64,000 nt of DNA from the NCBI GenBank assembly GCA_032717465.1, contig CM064664.1:4721173-4785172 (forward strand), written 5' to 3'. Origin of the DNA: Coenobita brevimanus. Taxonomy: Eukaryota > Arthropoda > Malacostraca > Decapoda > Coenobitidae. Numbering within the stretch: position 1 is the stretch's first letter; each line of letters starts with the position of its first letter. Below the pieces are notes generated by a model. The model searched no databases. It had not been told where the DNA came from and worked only from the letters and a program-made list of their open reading frames with translations. The position numbers and the translations under genes are program-made. Shown in pieces: positions 22,011-32,884 of the stretch.

Positions 22011-22480
22011 TGAGCGTCAGAATATCGCATGAAAATACCCTCGCAATGAATGTTTCGACCAACGTAATACTCAAACACTTACATACAAATTCTTCACATA
22101 TATTACACACTTTCCCACTTGTTGACTTCTGTTTTCCTAATTACGGGCCTTATTCATTCAACTGAGCGTCAGGATATCGCATCTCTATACACATGCTAGG
22201 AATATTTTGACTTAGAATATATTTCAGCACTTACAATAATTTGAACTTATACCCGTTTGCATTTCCAATAATAATATTTACATATTTATGGCCTTATTTA
22301 TTGCACTGAGGGACAGAATATCGCATCATAAAACCCTCGCTAGGTATGTTTCCACTTACAGCATATTTATACACTTACATACAATTTTTGCACTTATGTT
22401 ATACCCGTATGCATGCACTTTATACTAATTTTTTCAGATCATCATGACTGATAATTTCACTGAGCGTCTGTTTGTCGCAT
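22011..22480. repeat. Four degenerate repeats, about 150-bp period, in piggyBac
   Basis: The motif tgagcgtcagaatatcgcat recurs at 22011, 22164, 22307 (tgagggacag...) and 22461 (tgagcgtctgtttgtcgcat), each preceded by a ttattta-rich stretch. Spacing is 153, 143 and 154 bp. The array lies between the transposase stop and the left end. Confidence 0.65.
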
Positions 22481-22493
22481 TTCCTTCGTAGTT

Positions 22494-25019
22494 TCAGCGT
22501 CCTATCGCATTCACACCATAATAGAATTGCATCAAGGTGTGATATTCACTGAAACATGGGTTAATACAGAGACCCACGTCACACTCCACGCACTCATAGC
22601 GGGTGTCCTTCCCCTGTGTGGTGAGTCTCACCCGGGAATTGCTACACACGTGACACCTGCGTTGGGGCCTAGGTCTGTTTGGCTGGGGAGGGATAGGAGT
22701 GGGGAAATGGCGGCCGGATATTCTCAGGGGAGTTTGGGCAATAGGGGCAGTGCGGGTGCGATGTTGGGGCCTTTCAACAGCATACCGTGCAAACATCTCT
22801 CTTGTGAGCTTCCTCACAAACCCTTCAAAGGTTTCATGAACTCCTGTTGTCATGGCGTGAATGTGGTGGCAATTCAGAGCAGAGATGTCTAGCAAGTGAA
22901 AGAACAGTTTCTTATACCACTTCATCGTGGTCCTGGCACACTCTACCGTCGATATCATGGAGTCTGACTGGTCCACCAGGCGCATGTTTATGTTATAGTC
23001 CATGACACACTCAGGTTTCCAAATGTGATGCCTGTTCTCGCTCCGGTAATCAACAGAATCAGTACGGTGCATCAAGGGGCGGTGAACTGTTTACAAGAGG
23101 CTTACTTCTCTATTATGTTTCCACACAGTTGCAAGGATGTTGTTGGCTTTGAAGAAAACAACCTAATTCCTGTTAAGTTTCCGCCCTACCTTGGCCATGT
23201 GACGCCGGTTCACCTTCACAGTTCCACAGATTCCCGTTTCATGCATGTGAAGATAACGAGCAAGAAGAGGGCTAGTGTACCAGTTGTCCAGGCAGAGGAC
23301 GTGACCACGATGAAGGTAATCTTCTATCATTGTCTTTACCACTGCTCCCGACAGTCCAATACTCCGATCTTCTATTATGTCTGTCTGTGCACTGGTGTAC
23401 AAGACTATGTCTTGCACGTATCCAGTCCTACAGTCGCACATAACAAAGATCTTGAACCCAAAATGGTGCCTTTTGCTGGGTATATACTGCCTAAATGAAA
23501 TCTTACCTCTTCACAACACGAGACTCTTGTCTATGACGAGGTATAAAATGACGAACGAAAGGTTTGCCTTAGCTGATCAAAGACCAACCTAATTCGCCTC
23601 ATTTTATCTGTGTCATTCGCATTTGCAGGATCATGAGCATCATAGAAATGGAGGCGACTTAGAATTTGTTGAAACCGATTACGGCTCATGACTTGCCCAA
23701 ATATTGGTGTAAACATAACAGGGTCCCTTGTCCAGTAAGCCGGAATTCTGTTTTTTCGTATAATACCCATCAAAAGGACCAGGGCAAAAAATAGGAACAT
23801 TTCTGAAAGGGAGACAGGGTATTCATATATGATAGAATGCCTACTCCTTGATAGAATGCCTACTCCTTGTTCCCAATCTTTCACTCTCAAGGCGCTGGGT
23901 GCTTGCAAAAAGGTTGGTTTGGTAAACAATCTGCTCCACGAATGCCTCACTAAAAAACAGGTGGAAAAAATCCAACCTGGTGGAATTACGGTGAATTCTG
24001 GGAGCAATGCAGCCAGAGCGCCCCTGCTCAGTGAAGGAGTGAATGAGGGGAGAAAAATCACTCCCATCCTCCCAATTCCATCCCACAAATCCCTCGTCCC
24101 CATCATCCTCATCACTGCCTTCGTCTGGGTCGGGAGGAGACGCTGATGGGGGAGGTTGGGAGAAGGAGTGCGGAGGGCTTCCCCACTCTCACTCCTCTTC
24201 CCTCTGCCTTTACCCTTTCTCTTTCCCTTACCCTTATGGCCTTGAGGAACATTAGGGGGCTGTGGGGATGAAGTTAGGGAATATTGGGGAGCATAAGACG
24301 TGCTGGGGAGTGGTTCCTCCCCACCTTCCCCCTCCATGACAACACCCCATGATTTTTCATGCACCCTTACTCATCCACGTGTTTGGAGACATTGGCGAGC
24401 ATAAGACGTGCTTGGGAGTGGTTCCTCCCAACCTTTCCCCTCCATCACAACCCCACATGATACAGAACGCACCCACACTCGCCTACGTGATACACCCAGC
24501 CGCCTCACTTCCTAGGGAGAGCAATGACTCACTCACGCCACTCTCACTTTCCATACTCCTCCCTCCACTTTCCCTTTCACTCCCCACTCCCTCCACAGCA
24601 CTTCCTACCTCCCCAGACAAAATACTAGGCCTATACCTGCTCGTCCGACGTGCTGTGCGCTCAGGGCCACGATGAGTAATTACCTCACATCCATACCACG
24701 TGGCAGCACGTCCCATGACTCCGTCCTCGTCCTCGTCCTCATCCTTGTCATGAAATTCGGGTTCCACATCACGTTGGGGCTGGGCATAGGATGTTGCATG
24801 TGGTTTATTGGCCGGCTGCCCCTTTCTAGCAGCATGGTAAGTCACATACTGCCGCTTCCTGGGGGACGGGACTTCTTCATCACTGCTGGTGATTTCCTCC
24901 TCCTTTGGCTGCACATAATCTTTGTCAACAACCTTGTCGTCCAGTGGGGAATCACTGTCGCCTGTAAAGGCGTCCAGAGCGGCTTGAATTTCGACCTCTG
25001 AGAGACCTCTCGTAGCCAT
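22494..25019 (-). pseudogene. piggyBac transposase (PGBD4-like), decayed
   Basis: The N-terminus MATRGLSEVEIQAALDAF begins at an ATG (25019-25017). It is followed by an acidic, low-complexity region (EFHDKDEDEDEDG) and the DDE_Tnp_1_7-type core: FALVLLMGIIRKNRIPAYW and MSRNRFQQILSRLHFYD. The three expected catalytic aspartates are visible in MCDCRTGYVQD (about 23441), LCLDNWYTSPLLARYL (about 23300) and MRLVDQSDSM (about 22980). The C-terminus has a Cys-rich zinc finger (CHVCSNSRVRLTT, YECVECDVGLCINPCF). Breaks are a frameshift near 23500, in-frame TAG (about 23165) and TAA (about 23090), and a duplicated stretch near 24290-24470. The enzyme would cut and paste at TTAA, but this copy is dead. 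Confidence 0.85.
24285..24470. repeat. Tandem duplication, about 95 bp, in the piggyBac N-terminal region
   Basis: gcataagacgtgctggggag...ccctccatgacaac (24292-24345) is repeated as gcataagacgtgcttgggag...ccctccatcacaac (24401-24452). A 19-bp direct duplication (gatagaatgcctactcctt) also lies at 23832-23870. Both alter the transposase frame. Confidence 0.7.
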
Positions 25020-25276
25020 GTCTGAGCAGGACCATTGCTAACAGGTGAGTGGACGAGCCACGGGTTAGGACGGGTTGTGCGGGGTCGCTGAGTGTCCCTG
25101 CCTGGTGGCAGGTAGGGGAAGGTCAAGCGAGGATACGTACCGAAAATAAAGCACGAAATTTGAAAATTGTGGAAATTATGCACTTTACAATTGCACAACG
25201 TACTGGTACGTCGCCACGACTGGCAAATGCAAAACGTTGCAATGTACCCATACATCGACGGGACGGGGCGGGTTAA

Positions 25277-26877
25277 ATGTAGAGGAGGAAAGGATGGCTG
25301 AGATTGTGGCGGATGGAAGGGTGCAAGGAATAAATGTGTTGGGAGAGTTGAATGATTCTTTGATCACGAAAAAGAAAGTGGAGAAGACAGTAAAGGAGAT
25401 GAGAACAGGGAAAGCCGCGGGAATGGATGGGTGTGCTGTGGAATGCCTGAAGGGTGGCGGAGTGACTATTGTTGACTGGTTAGTAAGATTGTTGATTGTG
25501 TGCTTTGTGAAAGGTATGGTGCCAATTGAATGGGCAAGTGCTTGTGTGCTCCTGTTGCATAAAGGCAAGGGTGATAAGTATGTAAGTACTAGCTTTAGGG
25601 GTATAAGTCAGTTGAGTGTTGTAAGTAAGGTTTATGGTAGAGTGTTAATTATGAGAGTTAGAGAGGCTACAAAGGAAGTGATTGGTGATGAACAGTGTGG
25701 CTTTAGGAGAGGGAGGGGATGCGTTGATCAGGTGTTTGCTGTGAGACAAGTGTGTGAAAAGTATTTAGCGAAAAGAAAGGATGTGTTTTGGGCATTCATG
25801 GATTTAAAGAAAGCGTATGATAGAATTGATAGGGAGACATTGTGGACTGTTTTAAGATTGTATGGACTTGATGGTAGGTTACTGAAAGGGGTGAAAAGTT
25901 TTTATGTAAATAATAGAGCTTGTGTAAGAGGTGGGAAATGCTGTGAGTGATTGGTTTCCCGTGAGAGTCAGGCTGCAACAGGGATGTGTGATGCCACCTT
26001 GGTTGTTTAATATTTATATGGATGATTTTGTAAGGGAGGTGAATGCATGAGTGTTAGGTGGAGGTCTGAGTTTGGTGAATGTTGATGGTGGAGAGTGGAA
26101 TCTGAAACAGCTGCTGTTTGCAGATGAGACTGCACTGGTGGTTGATTCAGAGGAGAGATTTAGACAGTTGGCAGAGGAGTTTGGAAGGGTGTGTGAAAGA
26201 AATTGAAAATGAATGAGAATAAGAGTAAAGTGATGAAGTGTACGAGGTTGGTAGATGGTAGGGGGATGACTATAGTTTTGAATGGCGAGTTGCTTGAGGA
26301 GGTAGAGTGTTTTAAATGTTAAGGGTCACATGTTGCTGTGGATGGAAGAATAGATGCAGTGAAGTTTAGAATGAATGAAGTAGGAAAGGTGCTGGGAGGA
26401 ATGAAAAAAGTGTTTAGATGTTGTTTGCTTCGAATGGATGTAAACAGAAGGCTGTATTAGGGTGTTGTGGTACCAACTGCGTTATATGGGGATGAAACAT
26501 GGAATATCGGTGTAGCAGAGAGGAAAAGTTTGAAAGTAATGGAGATGAGGTGTCTGAGGAGTATGTGTGGAGTGACACGTATGGATCGAGTGAGAAATAA
26601 TGAAGTGCGAAGGAGAACTGGAGTTGTTCGGGAGATGCCTGGTAGAGTTGAGCAGAGGGTGTTGCGATGGTCTGGGCATATGGAGAGAATGGATAATGAG
26701 CGATTGGTGAAAAAGATAACTAGATCTGATGTGAGAGGTGTAAGGCTGAGAGGAAGACCACGAATAGAATGGATGTACAGTGTGAAGAGAGCGCTGGATG
26801 CAAGAGGGATGTCTGTTGAGCAAGGAAGAATGGCTGTGCATGACAGAAATAAATGGAGAGAAATTGTGAATGAATAA
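25277..26877 (+). pseudogene. Reverse transcriptase (family C), with FADE in place of FADD
   Basis: The frame continues the linker with VEEERMAEIVADGRVQGI, then AAGMDGCAVECLKGG, FMDLKKAYDRIDRETLWTV and, after a frameshift near 25930, LQQGCVMPPWLFNIYMDDF. The catalytic box reads LLFADETALVVD: the second Asp is Glu, as in copy C2. Stops follow at about 26050, 26206, 26322 and 26458. The C-terminal part (26467-26877) is open: YGDETWNIGVAERKSLKVME, RVLRWSGHMERMDNERLVKK, LRGRPRIEWM. The RT is inactive in this copy. Confidence 0.75.
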
Positions 26878-27198
26878 ATGATGATGCAGCCCTGAGGGGA
26901 TATTCTCCCGCATTTGGTCTGATGAGCTAGTCAGGTCAGGTGCGAGTAAGGGGATGGGTCTATTATGATGTGGTAGGGGTAAACCAGCTCTGCTGTCGGG
27001 TCTTGCTGCAGATGTCACTGATTGCACTACGCAGTTGACCCTTGTGCTGTGTGGTGCGGTAAGGATCTGTCCCTTCTCCCCTTTGGGGCTAAGATGCGAA
27101 TGAATGTGTTTGAATGGACTAGTAAATGGGGAGTGTGTCGTCCTGTCTCGGCTACCTCCCTTTCCTTGGGGGAAGCAGCCTAGGTATATAGATAGATA

Positions 27199-27200
<2 letters not shown>

Positions 27201-27259
<59 letters not shown>
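27201..27259. repeat. (TA)n microsatellite
   Basis: About 59 bp of TA repeat beyond the RTE-C1 tail. Confidence 0.95.
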
Positions 27260-27262
<3 letters not shown>

Positions 27263-27312
27263 TTTCTTGTACACCAGGAAACCATTTACTACGCTAGGTG
27301 GTAATCATATAA
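27260..27312 (-). repeat. Dispersed repeat fragment (inverse of 3710-3780)
   Basis: cctggtgtacaagaaact-type sequence with accacctagcgtagtaaatgg on the minus strand matches the repeat at 3711-3770. Confidence 0.5.
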
Positions 27313-27319
27313 ACAGATT

Positions 27320-27515
27320 TTGGCGCCTGGTGGTTTAGTGGGTAATTATTGTGCTCCAGTCGGATTGAGCCGGTGAAGGTTTATATCCAAGGGGTAATTG
27401 GGGTTTATTGCTCACGTAATTGCACTCAGGGATGAGTCAGGTTGGTCACTCTCATCTTAAATGTCAGGACCAACTGCCTAGCCCCTAGGATTCCATGATG
27501 GATGGATGGATGAAT

Positions 27516-27520
<5 letters not shown>
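27320..27520 (+). mobile_element. tRNA-derived SINE
   Basis: The head has an A box TGGTTTAGTGGG (27331-27342) and a B box GGTTTATATCC (27378-27388) 35 nt apart, which is tRNA-like spacing. It is followed by about 110 bp of unrelated body and a (GATG)n-type tail at about 27495-27518. There is no acceptor stem or foldable complete tRNA, so it is a SINE and not a tRNA gene. Confidence 0.55.

Positions 27521-27576
<56 letters not shown>
27521..27576. repeat. (TA)n microsatellite
   Basis: About 56 bp of TA repeat directly abutting the left end of the Tigger element. Confidence 0.95.
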
Positions 27577-27580
<4 letters not shown>

Positions 27581-30500
27581 AATCCCTCCACTATCTGACG
27601 CAATAAAGCCAAATGAATGTCCAGAAAGTGGTTCTGCCCGGATAGTGGGCCCCAGCCTCCTGGACTTGTACTTATGGACCCTAACTCAGAAAAACACCTA
27701 TACAACTCCCTCTGGACATGTATAACACCTATTTAAGACCCAATTCATACCAATAAGTAACATGAAAGACTGAAATAAATGCAAAAGAACCATAAAATGA
27801 GGGTTTAGAGGTGAGTTTATACAATATTAAACATTCGGGTACTTACAAGTCTCTGGCTCCTGGACTGGTATTTATGGACCCTAACTCGGAGAAATACCTC
27901 CCTACTGCACATGCATAGGGACATAAAAGAGTGAAATGAGGTGTTAGAGGTAAGTACAGTATGGAAAATACAGTACAGTACAATATGAAATATTCTGGGT
28001 ACTTACAGCAAGTCCTTGGCCATCTCGATGAATAACCGCCTCATCTCAGACTCTGACAGTAGGAAAGATTTCCTGAAGCACTTGCAGTACACTGTTCATG
28101 AAGTCTTGCACTGAACTCAGTCATTCGCACTCAGAAGTCCATTCACTTAACACTGCACACTCTTGTGTTACTTATGCTCCATTGTAAATTTATGAAATAA
28201 ATGTTGCACTCTGCACTTAAAGTCTTTGCCCTCATAAATCCATTTTCTAAACATAACACACTCTAGTTAATTTTAGTAACATTGAAAGTCTATTAAATCA
28301 GTCTCTTTTCACTCAGCTTTCTAATTTCTTAACAATATGCACTGTTTTTCTTTCACTGTACAACACTAAATTCCCTTGTCGTCTGGTGGAAATGTTCTTC
28401 CCGTTTAATCACTGGCAGAGTCTGAGAGTAGCACAGGGAGGTGACCTAGGTGTGCGTCGCTGGGTCGTGGTGATGGCGTACCCACTGCAGACGACTCTGA
28501 AGATAGGCGCAAACTCATGTCGACCGGTGACTCCACTGTGGCTGATGTGCTTGGCTGTGGCTTGGAGCATGAGGGCCTGTCTTGGGGAGGCAACAGAGTG
28601 GAGCCAGGGCTGGGCAAAGTGGGGGTCACGGGCCTGAAAAAGCTGTCAATCATTGATTGACGCAAGGAACGACAATTCTGATAATTAATGATGCACTGCC
28701 TGAAAGCACGCACTTCCTCCACAAGTCCCAAGGGCCCCATCTCCCTGTTGCAGTCCGGGTGTTCCAGGTAGTCCAGAATGAACTCAAGGTGTTCCTGGAG
28801 TGCGCTCAGCTTGGGGATGGCTGGAGTAGTGTCATGTTGAGAGGAGTCCGCATCATTGTCGCCGTCCTCATCGGAATCTTCAAGTCGGGTACTGACACCT
28901 GCAGCTGAAGATGCGATCTCGATATCAGACAGGGTCTGATACCCAGGATCGCCCTCATCATCATCCAACCACTCACGCACTTCGTCCACATCAACATTGT
29001 CCCCATGCGCACGTAGACGCGCATAGAAGTCATCCACATCGAAACCTAGGAAATCGTGCTCCACATCCGTTCCGAGAAGCAGACGAGACCAACCATGTTC
29101 TAGAGTCTTGACAGGGACTTCCTTCCATGCACTGGTCCAGTTGTAAATGGCAGACTTGATGTTGTAGCAGCAAAGATTTTCCAAAGTCCGCTAGCCTCAT
29201 GTGTCCCGTCCCTCCCTGCGCTCGTCCTCATCCTCAAGAACAACCATCACCTCGTCCAGGAACTTCCGACGGTACAGCCGCTTCGTTGCCACGATCACTC
29301 CTTGGTCCATTGGTTGGATGAGAGCAGTAGTATTAGGTGGCAGAAACATGCACCTAATGCAGCCATTCTCAGCCACCAAGTCCTTGTCGCACGGGTGGGT
29401 AGGTGCATTGTCGAGGAGGAGGGCCTTTACCTGGTCGTGTGGGATTCCCAGTTTCTCTGTCTGGTAATGTATGACCTCCTTGACCAAATGGCGGTGGAAC
29501 CAGTTTTTGAAGATGTGGACTGTGAACCATGCCTTCAAGGAATGGTACCAAATGACACGAAGGACATCCGTCACCCCACGAAGACACTGAGGCTGCTTTG
29601 CACGGCCAACAGTAACGGGCTTAAGCCGGTGCATGCTGTTAGCATTAGCACAACACAAAGCAGATATCCTTTGCCTGGAGAGCTTGCGGCCAGTTACATG
29701 CTCCTCCGTCTCCTCAGCTAGAGTGTTCGTAGGGAAAGAGCGAAAGAATAAACCAGTTTCGTCAGCATTGTAGACTTGACTGAGAGTGAGGCCCTCCCTG
29801 TCGATCAAGCCCTTCACCTTGTGCCGAAACTCCTCTACTCCTTCCTCATTAGCGTCCAAAGCTTCGCCATGAGACTTACGATTGGTAAGGCCATGTCGTA
29901 ACTTGAATGGTAGAGCCAACCCTCGGTTGCCTTGAAGTCTAGGGCAAACTTCTCAGCAGCAGCCTTCAGCTCTGTGCCATGCACCATCACACCAGCAGCA
30001 CGTTGCTGTCGATACCAAATCAATGTGGAGAGGTCGACTTCAGCATACATGGGAGTAAACATCATCTTCCTGACGAGAAGTCAGCCGTGTACTGCATGAG
30101 TTTGTCTCGGGATCTCTTGATATCAAACAAAGTAGATCGGGCCAGGTTGAACTCACGAAGGATGCGTGACGAAGACCATCCCGCATCCACTTTCTCCAAT
30201 ATCTCCCTCTTCTTCTCCAGAGTCAAAACCACTCTCTTCCTCTTCTCAGGCAGCGGCGCAATCATCACACACACAAAGGAGAGGCACGAGAGCAGCAGGA
30301 GGGCCTGCAGCAGGTAAGGCACCACCACAAAAGCAAGCACGTGGGCAGCCATGATGACGAGCGTGCACTCACGACAAGAGACTGGCGGTAAGTGGGGAGG
30401 ATGCAGGGGAGCTCTAGCAGATGTCGGAGGAATGACACACCAAAACAAAGCTGTCCCGCGCCGTGTGCACCAAGTTCAAATTACGGGTGGGAAAAAGTCG

Positions 30501-30620
30501 AGTTTTTTCGATTTTTTTGCGGTTTTCGGACCATTTTGGGAATATTGGATCCCGGGACGATTATGTCCGGTAAGTGGAGATGTCCAGAAAGTGGGCGTCT
30601 GGATAGTATGGGGATTACTT
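27577..30620 (-). mobile_element. pogo/Tigger DNA transposon, about 3.0 kb
   Basis: The left end aagtaatccctccactatct and the inverted right end aagtaatccccatactatcc form TIRs of about 20 bp, 16 of 20 identical. The tgtccagaaagtgg block also recurs inside both ends (27619 and 30580). Both flanks are TA-rich, as expected for TA target duplication. About 800 bp of AT-rich sequence (27600-28390) precedes a minus-strand transposase pseudogene. Confidence 0.82.
28390..30260 (-). pseudogene. Tigger/jerky-type transposase, decayed
   Basis: From the N-terminus: a CENP-B/psq-like helix-turn-helix region (RKRVVLTLEKKREILEK to FNLARSTLFDIKRSRDKL, 30245-30080); the CENP-B DNA-binding half with DFKATEGWL (about 29940); and the DDE domain with VYNADETGLFF, ALLLDNAPTHP and IQPMDQGVI, giving the three Asp positions of the pogo DDD triad. 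An acidic C-terminal tail follows (DEDGDNDADSS, PVTPTLPSPGS). Breaks are two frameshifts (near 30063 and 29925) and two in-frame stops close together at about 29192-29198 (tga ggc tag). The cognate enzyme would move the element between TA sites. Confidence 0.82.
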
Positions 30621-30654
30621 ATATACATATACATATATATATACATATATATAT

Positions 30655-31631
30655 TGTTACGGTAGCACCAGCCCGGGGCTATTACAAAAAGACAACAAGG
30701 CAGCCTTAGATGATCGGCCTCCACTGCGTTGCAAAAATAACGCAGACCCCGGCACTCACACTCCGCAAACTAGAGAAAAACTGCACAACGGAAGAATATT
30801 AAATACGCAACACTCTGTACTTTGACAGCAAAACGGAACAGCCTACCTATGAATCTAGCCTACTATCGTCACTACCGGAAATAATACCGCCCGAGACAGT
30901 TTACAGGAACACCTCCCACTTACTTCCGGTGGTGACGACTTTCTACTTAACCCGTGTCCAAGGGGGAACGCAGTTGATGGCTCACGATAGTTCTCACTAG
31001 CCTTGTGCAAGTAGATGGGACTGAACTGTGTAGGGGTTAGGGGTGTGTGTGTATGTATGTGTGTTGGGGAACGTTAATTAAGGCAGCGAGAGGACTACGG
31101 TGAGCCATACTGGCCCTCCAAAGACAACAAGGTCACAAAAACAAATAAAATAACTACTTCCCTCAGTCAGCAACAAAAGAATAAAAATAAACTTAAATGA
31201 AAACGCCAGCTCGGCATAAAAAAATGACTGGGGAGAGAGAGAGAGTGTACAAACACCCGATACTGAAGCTGGTTGGGAAGACACTGCCCAAAGGCTCGTG
31301 TGCAGTCAAGCGCGAACGCATGAATCAGATTAATTAACAAGGAACTTAAATTCGTGCCCCCTCTCTCTCTCTCTCTACAATGAATTGATACTTCTAATGC
31401 AAGCAAAATATCATTAAATATACTGGTAGCTCACATAAGACAATCAAAATAATCAAATGCATACTCAGCATGGTATGAAATAAAATTGCCCTCAGTGGCA
31501 GGAACGAAAGAAACAAAAGAACTTGTAACACTCGCTAATTTAAACTCCGCGAATGACACGGATATATACTGCATAATCCCCTAGCCCAGCTGTAACGGCT
31601 GCACCCGTGGGAATGGAAAGGCGGACAGCGT

Positions 31632-31635
<4 letters not shown>
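30655..31635. mobile_element. Solo LTR, 981 bp (TGTTACGG...CGTAACA)
   Basis: The sequence starts TGTTACGG (30655) and ends GCGTAACA (31635), the short inverted TG...CA ends of an LTR. It sits inside (TA)n with ATAT on both sides, consistent with a 4-5-bp duplication that cannot be distinguished from the microsatellite. There is no internal region, primer-binding site or ORF, so it looks like the product of LTR-LTR recombination. An aataaaat at about 31146 and a tatatact at 31562 are possible polyadenylation and TATA signals. The end sequences suggest Ty3/gypsy or BEL, unresolved. Confidence 0.6.

Positions 31636-31690
<55 letters not shown>
31636..31690. repeat. (TA)n microsatellite
   Basis: About 53 bp of TA repeat between the solo LTR and RTE-A3. 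Confidence 0.95.
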
Positions 31691-31691
<1 letters not shown>

Positions 31692-32585
31692 CCAGACTCT
31701 TTCATCCCATAAGCCGTGGCCATAAACAGATCACCTCCATGTCGCCGTATCCCCCACCATTTCATTGCCCTGCTCCAAGCTCGCACATCCGTCTCTCATA
31801 TACCTCTCCACTCCATCCTTCCACCACATCCTCGGTCTCCCCCTCCCTCTCCCCCCTTTCCACCTCAGTCACATACACTCTCCTCTTAAGTCTCTCACGC
31901 CCCATCCTCTCCACATGGCCCAACCACCTCATTCTGCTTCTCCTAGCTCTTCCCATCACATCCGCATCCAAACCGCAACACTCCTTCACTTCCTCATTTG
32001 TCAGTCTGTTTCTTCATGTGTGTCCACATGCTCCTCTCAGATAACTCATTTCTATTGCTCTCACTCTTGACTTGTGTCCTTCCAACAAAGTCCAAGGTTC
32101 ACTTCCATATGTTAAAACCGGTTTCAGAAGACTCTCATGCAGTAACTTATTTACTTCCCTGTTTTTTATCACTGCTTTCAAGGAACCAAGAACCTTTCTT
32201 CTTTGTTGTACTCTTTCAAGCACTTCACCGTCCAAATTTCCATCCATACTCATCACACTACCCTAGTACTTAAACGCACTCACATTTTCTATTTCCTCCT
32301 CATCCAATCTCACTGTACATTCAGTGGCTTCATTTTTCTCAAAGACCAAAACTTCACTCTTCCCTTCATTCACCTCTAAATTCCGTTTGTTACACACTCT
32401 CCCAAACTCATCCACCAAGCCTTGCAGCTACCCTTCGTCTTCACCTAACAACACAATATCATCTGCAAACAACTGTACAGAGAGTTCCAAACAATACCCT
32501 CTCTCATTAGGGCCGCTCCAACATCCACTGCCCTACCCTGTGTTACATTTTACAACCACATCTATATACAGACTGAACAACCATG
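31691..32585 (-). mobile_element. RTE-like LINE copy A3, 5'-truncated
   Basis: This minus-strand RT C-terminal end of family A is about 75% like A1 by eye. It includes LHESLLKPVLTYGSEPWTLL and SRVRAIEMSYLRGACG (32256-32014), GHVERMGRERLKRRVYVTEV (31989-31762), and degenerate FADD-region sequence near 32450. It is truncated at the codons for NRLNNHG near 32585, where the CR1 tail begins. The 3' UTR is partly missing. Frame breaks occur near 32170 and 31995. Confidence 0.7.
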
Positions 32586-32884
32586 GAAACATAAGAACAT
32601 AAGAAGAGAGGATAACTGCAGTAGGCCGGTTGGCCCATGCTGGGCAGCTCCCAGAAGATAAACTGAACTACTAGAATGAGATAAGAATATCCAAGAAGAT
32701 GGCTCTCCCCCGCCCTCCAAACCCTACAGCCGAAGCCGGCAGGAAGAAGTCTGAAAGAACACCATGCAGTATATAGAATCTTGCGCGGACATTTTATCAG
32801 AAAGTGTGAAAGGAGAAAAAGATACTACCATAGCATAACTTGAAAAGGAAAGAGAATGAATTAGTATTGGTTGTTAGAATTCTT

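Larger units (their letters stand above)
21168..25272 (-). mobile_element. piggyBac-type DNA transposon, 4.1 kb, flanked by TTAA
   Basis: TTAA at 21164-21167 and 25273-25276 flank ends CCCATCACGTCCCGAGG (left) and, inverted, CCCGCCCCGTCCCGTCG (right). They are about 13 of 17 identical and both start CCC, as usual for the family. Inside are a minus-strand transposase pseudogene (25019-22494) and about 1.3 kb of AT-rich 3' sequence containing a 150-bp-period repeat. The insertion lies in the RTE-C1 coding region. Counting one TTAA, the LINE frame resumes exactly. Three shorter relatives in the window share these ends. Confidence 0.88.
19606..27195 (+). mobile_element. RTE-like LINE copy C1, near full length, split by piggyBac
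   Basis: Without the 4.1-kb piggyBac insert the element is about 3.5 kb. It has a 5' UTR (19606-19845, shared with C2), an endonuclease (from 19851), a linker, RT and C-terminal region (to 26877), and a 3' UTR of about 310 bp ending at gggggaagcagcctaggta followed by a short GATA tail. Copy C2 (43023-46310) has the same ends in inverse orientation, which fixes the boundaries. Several stops and frameshifts make C1 inactive. Confidence 0.8.

Noticed and set aside
21513..22013. 166-codon plus-strand frame with hydrophobic, Phe/Leu/Ile-rich sequence (membrane-protein-like)
   Set aside because: It is AT-rich non-coding arm of the piggyBac element, and apparent membrane segments come from TTT/ATT-rich composition.
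26880..26960. Hammerhead ribozyme suggested by tctgatgagctagtc
   Set aside because: A ctgatgag string is present in the RTE-C 3' UTR but no GAAA partner with flanking stems is in range.
27320..27395. Functional tRNA gene
   Set aside because: A and B boxes are spaced like a tRNA, but there is no acceptor stem, the B box is degenerate, and it continues into a SINE body and tail.
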